Below are positions 52,453-60,996 of a DNA stretch of 64,000 nt, piece by piece. Source of the stretch: an uncultured Oscillospiraceae bacterium (lineage in GTDB: Bacteria; Bacillota; Clostridia; Oscillospirales; Acutalibacteraceae); the NCBI GenBank assembly GCA_948471095.1, contig CAOKRG010000001.1, forward strand, positions 59,943 through 123,942, read 5' to 3'. Under the pieces are notes generated by a model, which saw only the letters and a list, made by a program, of their open reading frames with translations, ran no database searches and had not been told where the DNA came from. The first letter of the stretch is position 1; each line of letters opens with the position of its first letter. Made by a program: the position numbers and the translations under genes.

Positions 52453-52578
52453 TAGACCTCTTGCGAAAGAGCGGAGAGCGAACCAAATTGCGCGGTGAAG
52501 GGGCGTCGATGTTCACTATGCGAATCCGCGGCCCGGAGGCCTTTTATTACTCAAAAATTTATTTTCGCAAGAGGTCTA
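52453..52578. mobile_element. 126-bp MITE-like element with 16-bp terminal inverted repeats at a TA site
   Basis: Both ends read TAGACCTCTTGCGAAA as perfect inverted repeats (52453-52468 and 52563-52578). If the outer TA is a target duplication, the element proper ends in GACCTCTTGCGAAA, a pattern typical of IS630/Tc1-type MITEs. The interior has no reading frame and shares GGAGGCC-N-TATTACTCAA with the repeat at 34466-34660. It starts one base after the PHP stop codon. Confidence 0.78.
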
Positions 52579-52599
52579 ATTTTAAATGGAGTGTAGAAT

Positions 52600-53535
52600 A
52601 TGAACAAAAGTTACAGCCAGAAGATCTCTGAGCGCCAGTGGAACCTGCCCGACAAGGGGGAGCTGGAAAGCCAGAGAGAGGATACATTTATAGACGATAT
52701 CATCCAGAAGGACCACCTGGAACGCCAGGTGCTGGCCGCTTTGGACGGGGTAGAGACCGTCTTTGACGGCGGGGCCGGGTGCGGGCGGTTCTCCATCCTG
52801 CTGGCAATGCACGGGGTGAAGGTCACCCATTTCGATATCTCAAAGCCCATGATCGATAAGGCCAAAGAGCTGGCCGAGGCAGCCGGGGTGCTGGATAAGA
52901 TCGAGTTCGTCCAGGGAGCCTTGGAAGACCTTTCCGCCTATGGGGACGGCCAGTTCGACATGGCGGTCTCCTTTGACGCGCCGGTGTCCTACACCTACCC
53001 CAACCAGGAGAAGGTCATCGGGGAGCTGAGCCGCATCTGCAAAAAGAAGCTGCTTCTCAGCGTAACCTCCCGGCTGGGCTCCCTGCCCTATCTCAGCGAT
53101 CCCATCCAGAAGAGCCATTACATTCTGGACGAGAACAGCGGCGACCCCTTTGTCCAGTGGTGCCTGAGCCACCGGGACGAGATGATCGAAACCTTCCGTT
53201 TTGACCAGGCGGCGGCAAAGAAGCTGTTGGCAGAGGGCGTGATAGGCGGGGAAGCCGAGGTAGCGGAGTATGAGCAGGGCGGCGCGCCTTGGTGCATCAC
53301 CTACGGCTTTATGCCCGATGAGCTGCGGGGCATCCTAGAGCGGCTGGGCTGGCGGGACATCCGCATGGCCGGGCCCGGGGCCTATGCCCGCAGCATCTCC
53401 TGGGAGATTCTGCGAAAAATCATGGAGGACCCGGCCCAGAGGCGGGATTTTCTGGACTTCTGCTTTGTGTATGACCAGAACCCCTATGTGCTGGGCATGG
53501 GAAAGGACAATCTGTTCGCCATAGCGGTGAAGTAA
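52600..53535 (+). CDS. class I SAM-dependent methyltransferase
   Basis: A 311-residue methyltransferase with motif I VFDGGAGCGRFSILLAMHGV near 52, an acidic strand-two end (THFDISKPMIDKAKELAEA near 75) and a motif near VQGALEDLSAYGDGQFDMAV. The long C-terminal part (VWCLSHRDEM-like region, MPDELRGILERLGWRDIRMA) is helical and may form the acceptor site, which cannot be named. GGAG stands eight bases before the start. The MITE-like element separates it from the upstream PHP gene. Confidence 0.88.
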   Translation: MNKSYSQKISERQWNLPDKGELESQREDTFIDDIIQKDHLERQVLAALDGVETVFDGGAGCGRFSILLAMHGVKVTHFDISKPMIDKAKELAEAAGVLDKIEFVQGALEDLSAYGDGQFDMAVSFDAPVSYTYPNQEKVIGELSRICKKKLLLSVTSRLGSLPYLSDPIQKSHYILDENSGDPFVQWCLSHRDEMIETFRFDQAAAKKLLAEGVIGGEAEVAEYEQGGAPWCITYGFMPDELRGILERLGWRDIRMAGPGAYARSISWEILRKIMEDPAQRRDFLDFCFVYDQNPYVLGMGKDNLFAIAVK

Positions 53536-53547
53536 GGGGGCGTTCGC

Positions 53548-54036
53548 TTGGAAAAATTTCTCTGTGTGCTGGGCATTTATGACGAGGAGACCCAGAGGGC
53601 GCTGGGGGAGTATCAGCGGGCCATACTGGCCCAGGGCTTTACCGGGCGGCAGACCATGGGCATTCCCTTTCATGTGACCTTGGGCACTTTCGGCCTGGAC
53701 CGGCGGGAAGAGTTGGAAAAAAGGCTTCTGGCTCTGGAAATGGAGCCGGTGGAGGCGTTTTTCAACCATATGGGGCTGTTCGAGGGCCAGGAGGTCTTGT
53801 TTTTGTCCCCAGACGCGACCCAGGAGCTGCTGGCCCTGAAAGAGGCCTTCAGCGAGGAAAAGGGCTGGACCGCCCACACCACCATGCTCATCGACAGCCG
53901 GGAGAACGCCCTGCGGGCCATGGAGATATTGGGGGAGCGCTTCCGGCGCTTCACCGGCAGGATTGAACGGGTGGAACTGTATGAGTTCTTCCCTTCGAAA
54001 AAGCTGGCGGAGAAAAAATTGCGGCAGAAAGGATAG
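53548..54036 (+). CDS. 2H phosphoesterase (2'-5' RNA ligase-like)
   Basis: A 162-residue 2H-superfamily protein. The two HXT motifs are IPFHVTLGTF near 38-47 and WTAHTTMLID near 107-116, giving both active-site His residues. Such enzymes hydrolyse 2',3'-cyclic phosphates or join RNA 2'-5'. The substrate is unknown. Start TTG at 53548 follows AAGGGGG, only 12 bases after the methyltransferase stop, so co-transcribed. Confidence 0.85.
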   Translation: MEKFLCVLGIYDEETQRALGEYQRAILAQGFTGRQTMGIPFHVTLGTFGLDRREELEKRLLALEMEPVEAFFNHMGLFEGQEVLFLSPDATQELLALKEAFSEEKGWTAHTTMLIDSRENALRAMEILGERFRRFTGRIERVELYEFFPSKKLAEKKLRQKG

Positions 54037-54056
54037 ACAGGGAGGACCTGAACATT

Positions 54057-54425
54057 ATGAAAATCGAGAAAAGAATCGAAAACGGCGTTCCCATCGCCTT
54101 GGTGGAGGGCGAAGAAAAAGCGCTTACCAGCCCCCAAGAGGCGCTGGACCTGGCCATGACCGTGAAATACGAGACCGGGAGCCTTCGAATCGCCCTGCCC
54201 AAGCGGCTGGTGGCGGAGGAATTCTTCATCCTCAGCAGCGGCCTGGCGGGAGAGGTTTTGCAGAAATACGTCAACTATCATTTTAAGCTGGCCATTTGGG
54301 GGGACTTCTCCCATTACACCAGCAAGCCCCTGCACGATTTCATCTATGAGTCCAACCAGGGAAACGACTTCTTTTTTGTGGCTTCTCAGGAGGAGGCCCT
54401 CCGCAAGCTGGCGGAGGCGGAATAA
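54057..54425 (+). CDS. DUF4180 family protein
   Basis: A 122-residue protein with the DUF4180 pattern: LTSPQEALDLAMTVKYETGS near 24, FILSSGLAGEVLQKYVNYHF near 57 and KLAIWGDFSHYTSKPLHDFI near 77 with YESNQGNDFFFVASQEEAL. Function unknown, soluble, single domain. GGAGGACC precedes the start. Confidence 0.88.
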   Translation: MKIEKRIENGVPIALVEGEEKALTSPQEALDLAMTVKYETGSLRIALPKRLVAEEFFILSSGLAGEVLQKYVNYHFKLAIWGDFSHYTSKPLHDFIYESNQGNDFFFVASQEEALRKLAEAE

Positions 54426-54448
54426 GGAGAGCGGAGGAAAAAAGCGCC

Positions 54449-55315
54449 ATGAGGACGGCAAATTGGCAGGACTATGAACTGATCGACACCTCGGGGGGCG
54501 AACGGCTGGAACGGTGGGGCGGTATCGTGCTCATCCGCCCGGACCCGCAGATCATCTGGACCAGCGCCCAAAAGGACCCCCGCTGGCGGCAGGCCCACGC
54601 CCGTTACCACCGTTCCAACAAAGGGGGCGGCCACTGGGAGGCCTATCGAAAGCTGCCGGATGTGTGGTCCATCGGCTGGCAGGGGCTCACCTTCCGGCTA
54701 AAGCCCATGGGCTTTAAGCACACGGGGCTTTTCCCCGAGCAGGCGGTGAACTGGGCCTGGGCCATGGAGAAAATCCGGAGCGCCAAGCGCCCCATTAAGG
54801 TACTGAACCTGTTCGGCTACACGGGGGCCGCCACCCTGGCCTGCCTCGCGGCGGGGGCCAGCGTCACCCATGTGGACGCGGCCAAGGGCATGGTCCAGTG
54901 GGCCAGGGAGAACGCCGCCGCCTCGGGCCTGGCGGACCGGCCCGTGCGCTGGCTGGTGGACGACTGCGGGAAGTTCGTCCAGCGGGAAAAGCGCCGGGGG
55001 AACGTGTACGACGCCATCATCATGGACCCGCCCTCCTATGGCCGGGGCCCAGGCGGCGAGGTGTGGAAGCTGGAAGAGCAGCTGGAGGCCCTGGTGCGGG
55101 ACTGCATGGACATTCTGGCGGAAGAGCCCCTGTTTTTTCTGCTCAACTCCTACACCACCGGCCTTTCCCCCGCTGTGATGGAGTACTTTTTAACCGTGCT
55201 GCTGAAGCCCCGCTTCGGGGGGCGGGTGTGGGCGGACGAGATCGGCCTGCCCGTGACGGCCAGCGGCATGGCTTTGCCCTGCGGCAACACGGCCATTTGG
55301 GAAAGGGAGGACTGA
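54449..55315 (+). CDS. class I SAM methyltransferase, RlmI/RlmK-like
   Basis: A 288-residue methyltransferase. Motif I is VLNLFGYTGAATLACLAAGA near 118, followed by SVTHVDAAKGMVQWARENAA near 138, and the catalytic region IIMDPPSYGRGPGGEVW near 190 shows DPPSYGRG typical of the RlmI/RlmK/RsmD-like group. An N-terminal domain (RWGGIVLIRPDPQIIWTSA) resembles family members annotated as rRNA methyltransferases. Target uncertain. GGAGG precedes the start. Confidence 0.85.
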   Translation: MRTANWQDYELIDTSGGERLERWGGIVLIRPDPQIIWTSAQKDPRWRQAHARYHRSNKGGGHWEAYRKLPDVWSIGWQGLTFRLKPMGFKHTGLFPEQAVNWAWAMEKIRSAKRPIKVLNLFGYTGAATLACLAAGASVTHVDAAKGMVQWARENAAASGLADRPVRWLVDDCGKFVQREKRRGNVYDAIIMDPPSYGRGPGGEVWKLEEQLEALVRDCMDILAEEPLFFLLNSYTTGLSPAVMEYFLTVLLKPRFGGRVWADEIGLPVTASGMALPCGNTAIWERED

Positions 55316-55316
55316 C

Positions 55317-55697
55317 ATGGACATACGGGCCTATTTTAGGGCGGTGGTAGAGCAAAACGCGGAAGCGCTGCGGCGGTTTTTCCAGCCGGACGCGGAGATC
55401 CGCTGGCACAACACCAACGAGCGCTTTACCGTGGAGGAGTTCGTCTGGGCCAACTGCGAGTACCCGGGCCAATGGGCCGGGGAGCTGGAACGGGCGGAGG
55501 AGCTGGCGGACGGCTCCCTGGCGGCGGCCGCCCATGTGTACGCCAAGGAGGGCGGAGCCTCCTTCCATGTGGCCTCCTTTATCCGGCTGGAAGAAGGGAA
55601 AATCGCGGCCCTGGACGAATACTGGGGCGACGACGGCCCCGCGCCCCAGTGGCGGCGGGACAAGCACATCGGAAGGCCCATCCGGGAGGAAAACTGA
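55317..55697 (+). CDS. SnoaL-like (NTF2 fold) protein
   Basis: A 126-residue NTF2-fold protein: N-terminal helix with YFRAVVEQNAEALRRFFQPD, AEIRWHNTNERFTVEEFVWA, and the C-terminal strands ASFHVASFIRLEEGKIAALD followed by EYWGDDG. The acidic EYWGDD end is common in the family. Ligand unknown. It begins one base after the methyltransferase stop, using a GGGAGG site inside that gene. Confidence 0.85.
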   Translation: MDIRAYFRAVVEQNAEALRRFFQPDAEIRWHNTNERFTVEEFVWANCEYPGQWAGELERAEELADGSLAAAAHVYAKEGGASFHVASFIRLEEGKIAALDEYWGDDGPAPQWRRDKHIGRPIREEN

Positions 55698-55698
55698 T

Positions 55699-56052
55699 AT
55701 GCGCAAATGGAGCTTTTTGGCGGCGGGCCTGGGCTGGGTGCTGGCCGTGATATACGAGTGGATGTGGCGCGGGGGAAGCGCCAACGCGTATCTGGGCGCG
55801 GCGGTGATCGGAGCCACTGTGGCGGTAGCCCTGTTCGTCCGGGATAGCATGTCCGGCGACGGGGACCGGACCCGGCCCATGATCTGGTTTCTGCTGGCGG
55901 CGCTAACGGCGGCCCTGTTCTACGCGGCGCTGGGCCGCACGGTGGAGGACGGCCTGACCCATGTGCCCATGCTCCCCATGTACATCGTGCTGTTCCTGGA
56001 CTTTTTCCTAACCGGCTGCTATCTTTGGTGGAAGAAGCTGAAAAAGCGGTGA
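55699..56052 (+). CDS. small membrane protein with four hydrophobic segments
   Basis: A 117-residue protein with hydrophobic segments at about residues 4-20, 29-46, 61-80 and 89-108, ending KKLKKR. No family recognised. ATG 55699 with GGGAGGAA is used. A longer in-frame extension overlaps the SnoaL-like gene and lacks coding sense. Coupled closely to its upstream neighbour (one base gap). Confidence 0.7.
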   Translation: MRKWSFLAAGLGWVLAVIYEWMWRGGSANAYLGAAVIGATVAVALFVRDSMSGDGDRTRPMIWFLLAALTAALFYAALGRTVEDGLTHVPMLPMYIVLFLDFFLTGCYLWWKKLKKR

Positions 56053-56070
56053 GAAAGGGGGCCTGCGCAC

Positions 56071-56685
56071 ATGAAGGACCAGATTGTGGAATGGGCAAAG
56101 GAACTGCAAAGTTTAGCCCAGGCCGGTCTGTTTTATGGAAAAGACGAATTTGACCGGGAACGCTATCAAAGGATTCGGGAGATTTCCGCCGAAATGATGG
56201 CCCACAGAACCGGCCTGCCAGCCGGACGCGTGCAGGACTTGTTCTGCAACGAGACCGGGTATCAAACGCCCAAGGTGGATACCCGCGCGGCTATTTTCCA
56301 TGAAGGCAAAATCTTGCTGGTTCAAGAAAAGGACGGGAACTGGTCCCTGCCCGGAGGCTGGTGCGAATACAATCTCTCCCCTGCGGAAAGCACGGTGAAG
56401 GAGGCCAGGGAAGAGGCCGGACTGGATGTGGCGGTACAGCGGCTGATCGCCGTGCAGGACCGGGAAAAGCACAACCAGCCGCCCTATGCCTATGGCGTCG
56501 TGAAAATCTTCTATTTGTGCAAGCCTCTGGGCGGCAGCTTTGCGCCGAACCTTGAGACCATCCAAAGCGGCTATTTCGCCCTAGAGGAGCTGCCCCCCTT
56601 GGCCGAAGCCAAATGTACAGAGGAACAGATTCGCATGTGTTTTCAAGCGTACCGGGCGGAGCATTGGCGCGTCCCGTTTGACTGA
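56071..56685 (+). CDS. Nudix hydrolase with N-terminal Nudix_N domain
   Basis: A 204-residue hydrolase. Residues 1-65 form the helical N-terminal extension seen in ADP-ribose/nucleotide pyrophosphatases of this group (EWAKELQSLAQAGLFYGKDE). The Nudix box is GGWCEYNLSPAESTVKEARE near 100, continuing EAG. The usual Arg of REUXEE is Lys (KEAREE), a known tolerated change. It removes a nucleoside diphosphate-linked group, substrate unknown. AAAGGGGG precedes the start. Confidence 0.88.
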   Translation: MKDQIVEWAKELQSLAQAGLFYGKDEFDRERYQRIREISAEMMAHRTGLPAGRVQDLFCNETGYQTPKVDTRAAIFHEGKILLVQEKDGNWSLPGGWCEYNLSPAESTVKEAREEAGLDVAVQRLIAVQDREKHNQPPYAYGVVKIFYLCKPLGGSFAPNLETIQSGYFALEELPPLAEAKCTEEQIRMCFQAYRAEHWRVPFD

Positions 56686-56733
56686 CCGGTTTCGCTCTGC
56701 CTTTCAGAATACCAAAAACGGAGGGAAAGGACA

Positions 56734-57573
56734 TTGGCCTTCATCGAGGTAAAGGACCTGCGTTACAGCTACGAGACGGAAGAGGGGAGCCTTGAGGTGC
56801 TCCATGGAGTCAGTCTGGACATAGAAGCCGGGGAGTTCGTGGCGCTTCTCGGGCACAACGGCTGCGGCAAGTCCACCATGGCCAAGCTGCTAAACGGCAT
56901 GTACACCCCCAGCGGGGGCACGCTGGCCGTGGACGGAATCAGCGCCGGCGACGAAAGCCGCCAGCTGGACCTGCGCCGCCGGGTGGGCCTGGTGCTGCAA
57001 AACCCGGACAACCAGCTGGTGGCCGGGGTGGTGGAGGAAGACGTGGCCTTCGGCCCGGAGAATCTGGGCGTGCCGCCCCAGGAGATCCGGAAGCGGGTGG
57101 ACGAGGCCCTAAAGGCCGTGGACATGTACCACTACCGCGCCCACGCCCCCCACAAGCTCTCCGGCGGGCAGAAGCAACGGGTGGCCATCGCGGGGGTCAT
57201 CGCCATGGAGACAAAATGCATTGTATTAGACGAACCCACCGCCATGCTGGACCCCCGGGGCCGCGCGGAGGTGATGGAGACCATAAAGAAGCTGAACCGG
57301 GAAAAGGGCGTCACCATTGTGCTCATCACCCACTATATGGACGAGGCCGTGCAGGCGGGCCGGGTGGTGGTGATGGACCAGGGCCGGGTGCTGATGGACG
57401 GCCCGCCCCGGCAGGTCTTCGCCAATGTGGAGCGGCTAAAGCGCCATGGCCTGGACGTGCCCCAGGCCACGGAGCTCTGCTACCGCCTGAAAGCGGCGGG
57501 AATCGACCTGGGCGGCTCCCCCCTCTCCGTGGAGGAGTGCGTGGAGCTGTTCCGGAAGAGGATTGGGCCATAA
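56734..57573 (+). CDS. ecfA1: ECF transporter ATPase EcfA1
   Basis: One of the two ATPases of the group II energy-coupling factor transporter, which powers vitamin uptake with interchangeable S components. The 279 residues hold Walker A LLGHNGCGKSTMAKLL near 39, the Q-loop LVLQNPDNQL near 85, signature KLSGGQKQRVAIAGV near 140 and Walker B CIVLDEPTAMLDPRG near 162. Start TTG 56734 with GGAGGGAAAGG. Normally followed directly by ecfA2-ecfT. Here three other genes intervene before ecfA2 at 60124. Confidence 0.95.
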   Translation: MAFIEVKDLRYSYETEEGSLEVLHGVSLDIEAGEFVALLGHNGCGKSTMAKLLNGMYTPSGGTLAVDGISAGDESRQLDLRRRVGLVLQNPDNQLVAGVVEEDVAFGPENLGVPPQEIRKRVDEALKAVDMYHYRAHAPHKLSGGQKQRVAIAGVIAMETKCIVLDEPTAMLDPRGRAEVMETIKKLNREKGVTIVLITHYMDEAVQAGRVVVMDQGRVLMDGPPRQVFANVERLKRHGLDVPQATELCYRLKAAGIDLGGSPLSVEECVELFRKRIGP

Positions 57574-57602
57574 AATCTTATCGTAAGGGGGAAGAAGCCG
57601 TT

Positions 57603-58475
57603 ATGAAAATTGCCTTATTGCAGATCGCGGCGGAGGCCGCGCTGGACCGCACGCTGGAGAAGGGTCGGGCCTTCTGCCGCAGGGCAAAGGACCTGGGCGC
57701 GGACCTGGCGCTGTTTCCGGAGATGTTCAGCAACGGATACCGGATCTACGACCGCCCGGCCTCGGAGTGGACGCGGGACGCCATCCCGGCGTGCCATCCC
57801 TTCGTCCAGTCTTTCGGGGCCCTGGCGAAGGAGCTGAACATGGCCATCGGGATCACCTTTTTGGAGGAATGCGGGACCGGCCCCAAAAACAGCCTGCTTC
57901 TGTTCGACCGCTTTGGAAAGCAGGCGCTCGCCTTCTCCAAGGTGCACACCTGCGACTTCGACGTGGAGCGGCACTTGACCCCGGGCGAGGATTTCTACGT
58001 AACCGCCCTGGACACGGAAGCCGGGCCCGTAAAGGTGGGGGCCATGATCTGCTATGATCGGGAATTCCCGGAAAGCGCCCGCATTCTTATGCTCAAGGGC
58101 GCGGAGATCATCCTAACCCCCAACGCCTGCCCCATGGAGATCAACCGCCTCTCCCAGCTGCGGGCCAGGGCTTTTGAGAACATGCTGGGCATTGCCACCT
58201 GCAATTACCCGGCCAGCGTGCCGGACTGCAACGGCCATTCCAGCGCCTTCGACGGCGTGGCCTACCTGCCGGACCTGCCCGGCTCCCGGGATACCTGCAT
58301 TCTGGAGGCGGACGAGGACGAGGGCGTCTGGCTGGCTCATTTTGACCTGGAGACGATGCGGGACTACCGCCGCCAGGAGGTACACGGCAACGCCTACCGC
58401 CGGCCCCGCAAGTATGGAATCCTCTGCTCCGGGGAAGTCCAGGAGCCCTTTATCCGGGAGGACCGCAGAGAGTAA
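57603..58475 (+). CDS. carbon-nitrogen hydrolase (nitrilase superfamily)
   Basis: A 290-residue amidase-type enzyme with the Glu-Lys-Cys triad visible: LALFPEMFSNGY near 37 (Glu), AFSKVHTCDFDVE near 109 (Lys) and AMICYDREFPES near 144 (Cys). A later LRARAFENMLGIATCNYP block is also typical. Substrate unknown: amide or carbamoyl group of a small molecule. ATG 57603 follows AAGGGGG. It lies 29 bases after ecfA1, so co-transcribed with the transporter. Confidence 0.92.
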   Translation: MKIALLQIAAEAALDRTLEKGRAFCRRAKDLGADLALFPEMFSNGYRIYDRPASEWTRDAIPACHPFVQSFGALAKELNMAIGITFLEECGTGPKNSLLLFDRFGKQALAFSKVHTCDFDVERHLTPGEDFYVTALDTEAGPVKVGAMICYDREFPESARILMLKGAEIILTPNACPMEINRLSQLRARAFENMLGIATCNYPASVPDCNGHSSAFDGVAYLPDLPGSRDTCILEADEDEGVWLAHFDLETMRDYRRQEVHGNAYRRPRKYGILCSGEVQEPFIREDRRE

Positions 58476-58605
58476 GCCCGGGCGGTTTCATGGAAACGGG
58501 AGAAAAGGACGGAGGAAATGTAGCCCGGCTGTGCGAAAAGACACTTGCGAAGGGCCCCGCAACCATCATAAGACGTGCGGCAGGCCTAAGGAGAGGAAGG
58601 ACGCC

Positions 58606-59229
58606 ATGCTGATGAAAGGGACAAATGAGTGGAAACCGGAAAGCGCGCTGGCGGAGGGCCTGTTCCTTGTGCATTACTGCCATCCCAGGTGCAAGCCTTT
58701 TCAGAATATCCTGCGTCTGCCAAAGGAGGAAGCCTTCGCGCTGGCGGAAAAGCTGGCCAGGGAGAACCCGGAGGACGCTGCCTTTGGCCGCTTCGCGGAT
58801 TTCGCCAATTACTATCCCCGCAGGCTGGAAACGGACGCGTTTCTGTATGAGAATTTCCTCCGCCTGGGCGGAAAGCCCAGAGAGAGGCACCCCCTGTCCT
58901 TTGTGCTGCAAGGGAGCGGGTATTTGGAAAATTGGTTTGAAAACGGCCCCTCGTACCGGATCAGGCTCAGCGAAATACCTCCGGACGGCGTGAGCTTTAC
59001 CCTGGGCGACAGCTGCGCCCAGTATGAACGGACAGGGGCCATCCGGCAGCTGACGCTGGAACAGCTTCTGGCCCGGATGGAGGGCTTTCCCAATGTGGAG
59101 GCCTTCTTGGAGGAGGCCGCGAAGCCCTATTCCTATATTGAGGCCCAGTTATGGGACGGCGCTGTGATTGAGAGCCGATTATATTTTGAGGAATGGAGAG
59201 GGAATGGGAATGAATGCGGAAATGATTGA
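58606..59229 (+). CDS. conserved hypothetical protein
   Basis: A 207-residue soluble protein that I do not recognise. Visible blocks are LFLVHYCHPRCKPFQNILRL near 19-38, FALAEKLARENPEDAAFGRF, ADFANYYPRRLETDAFLYEN near 64-83, and GVSFTLGDSCAQYERTGAIR. No signal peptide, membrane helix or nucleotide loop. The start ATG 58606 follows GGAGAGGAAGG. The end overlaps the next gene by 20 bases, so they are co-translated. The 130 bases upstream hold no gene. Confidence 0.7.
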   Translation: MLMKGTNEWKPESALAEGLFLVHYCHPRCKPFQNILRLPKEEAFALAEKLARENPEDAAFGRFADFANYYPRRLETDAFLYENFLRLGGKPRERHPLSFVLQGSGYLENWFENGPSYRIRLSEIPPDGVSFTLGDSCAQYERTGAIRQLTLEQLLARMEGFPNVEAFLEEAAKPYSYIEAQLWDGAVIESRLYFEEWRGNGNECGND

Positions 59230-60106
59230 GCGGCTGTGCCTAAAGCTCTTCTCACAAACGCCCCAAACTGTGTCCCGGTGCGGCGTTGGGACAGGAAACT
59301 ATGTATATATTGTGGAGCTGGGAGAGGACAGGCTGGTTTTCCGGTGCAGCCAGGACGGCTCGTATACGGATACCATCCGCTGGCTGAAACGGCTCGCGGA
59401 CATTAGGGTTCCTGTCCCCCAGGTGTTGAAAAACGGGAATTTTGAGGGATATGAATACCTTGTTTTGACTTATATAGAGGGCCGGGACCTTGGCCTTGCC
59501 TATCCGGAGCTGGGGGAAGAGGAAAAGCGGAAAATCGCCCGGCAAGTGGTGGAGATACAGGACCGGGTAGCCGGACTGCCCTTGGAGGATGTGCCTGCCG
59601 GCTGGCAGTGGAGCAACTTCCTGGAGGACATGCTGGGCCGCGCCCGGGAGCGGATTGCCCGGAACGGGTATTTTGACGTGGAAAGGGTGGACAGGCTTTC
59701 CGGCGGCATGGCCCAGCTCGGCGAGTATTTTGCGGCGGTGAAGCCGGTGGCCTACCTGGACGACATTACCACAAAGAACCTGCTGGTCCACAATGGGGCG
59801 CTGTCCGGCGTCATTGATGTGGACTGGATCGGCGTTGGCGACCGGCTGACCCAGGCGGCGCTGACCTATACGGCGCTGCTGAACATGGGGTACGGCGCCA
59901 GCTATGTGGAGTATCTTTTGGAGGAAATGGCGCTAAGCGCGGTGCAGAAAAAGGCCTTCCTCTTCTATGCCCTGCTGTATTGCGTGGATTTTATGGGAGA
60001 GCGGGGCACACGGTTTATGGACAAAACCGTGGATGTGAGCCCGGAAATTGTGGAGCGCTTGAACCGTATCTATGACGCGCTGTGGAAGGAATTGGAACAA
60101 AACTGA
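59210..60106 (+). CDS. APH/choline-kinase-like phosphotransferase
   Basis: A 298-residue protein kinase-like fold enzyme. CGVGTGNYVYIVELGEDRLV near 24 is the glycine-containing N-lobe, LVLTYIEGRDLGLAYPELG near 87 the hinge, and YLDDITTKNLLVHNGAL near 185 with GVIDVDWIGVGD the catalytic and Mg-binding Asp region. The HXD motif is replaced by LDD, a common variant. ATG 59210 with GGAGAGGG is chosen over one two codons earlier. Substrate unknown. Confidence 0.83.
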   Translation: MNAEMIERLCLKLFSQTPQTVSRCGVGTGNYVYIVELGEDRLVFRCSQDGSYTDTIRWLKRLADIRVPVPQVLKNGNFEGYEYLVLTYIEGRDLGLAYPELGEEEKRKIARQVVEIQDRVAGLPLEDVPAGWQWSNFLEDMLGRARERIARNGYFDVERVDRLSGGMAQLGEYFAAVKPVAYLDDITTKNLLVHNGALSGVIDVDWIGVGDRLTQAALTYTALLNMGYGASYVEYLLEEMALSAVQKKAFLFYALLYCVDFMGERGTRFMDKTVDVSPEIVERLNRIYDALWKELEQN

Positions 60107-60123
60107 TGGCGGAGGGCGTGCGT

Positions 60124-60996
60124 ATGCCAATCCTAGAAACGAAAAACCTAACCTACATCTACGGAGCGGGCACCCCCTTTGAAAAGACCGCCCTGCGGGA
60201 GGTAAGCCTGTCCATCGAGAAGGGGGAGTTCATCGGGGTCATCGGCCACACGGGCAGCGGCAAGTCCACGCTGATCCAGACCATGAACGGCCTCATCCGC
60301 CCCACCTCCGGCCAGGTGCTCCTGGACGGGAAGGACATCTGGACGGAGCCGAAGAAAATCCGCTCCGTGCGCTTCCGGGTGGGCATGGTGTTCCAGTACC
60401 CGGAGTACCAGCTCTTTGAGGAGACCGTGGTGAAAGACATCATGTTCGGCCCCAAGAACATGGGCCTTACCGAGGGGCAGGCCAAAGAGCGGGCCTATGA
60501 GGCCGCGCGGTTTACGGGCCTTAAGGAGGAGCTGCTGGAAAAGTCCCCCTTCGAGCTCTCCGGGGGCGAGAAGCGCCGGGCGGCCATCGCGGGGGTCATC
60601 GCCATGGACCCGGAGGTGCTCATTTTAGACGAGCCCACCGCCGGCCTGGACCCCCGGGGCCGGGACGTGCTGCTTGCCCAGATCGCCCAGTACCACAAGG
60701 AGCGGGGCAACACCGTGCTGCTGGTCTCCCACAGCATGGAGGACGTGGGCCGGGTGGCGGACCGGCTGCTGGTGATGAACTCCGGCCAGCTGCTGGCCCT
60801 GGCCCCCGCCAAGGAGGTCTTCTCCCGGGGGGAGGAGCTGGAAGAGGTGGGGCTGCGGGTGCCGCAGATCACCAAGATCATGGGAGAGCTGCGCCGGATG
60901 GGCCTGCCGGTGGACCCGGCCACCCTGACCGTGGACGGGGCGCTGCAGCAGCTCATCCCCCTGCTGAAAGAAAGGAGGAACCCGGATGCTCTCTGA
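60124..60996 (+). CDS. ecfA2: ECF transporter ATPase EcfA2
   Basis: Second ECF ATPase. The 290 residues contain Walker A GVIGHTGSGKSTLIQTMNGL near 38, Q-loop VFQYPEYQLFEETV near 90, signature ELSGGEKRRAAIAGV near 145 and Walker B VLILDEPTAGLDPRG near 166. ATG 60124 with GGAGG eight bases upstream is chosen. An ATG at 60106 would overlap the previous stop as TGATG. Overlaps ecfT by 11 bases, so the two are coupled. Confidence 0.96.
   Translation: MPILETKNLTYIYGAGTPFEKTALREVSLSIEKGEFIGVIGHTGSGKSTLIQTMNGLIRPTSGQVLLDGKDIWTEPKKIRSVRFRVGMVFQYPEYQLFEETVVKDIMFGPKNMGLTEGQAKERAYEAARFTGLKEELLEKSPFELSGGEKRRAAIAGVIAMDPEVLILDEPTAGLDPRGRDVLLAQIAQYHKERGNTVLLVSHSMEDVGRVADRLLVMNSGQLLALAPAKEVFSRGEELEEVGLRVPQITKIMGELRRMGLPVDPATLTVDGALQQLIPLLKERRNPDAL

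Noticed and set aside
52453-52578. Rho-independent terminator of the PHP gene
   Set aside because: The 16-bp arms are separated by 94 bases and no T run follows. The TA-flanked, perfect ends fit an inserted element better.
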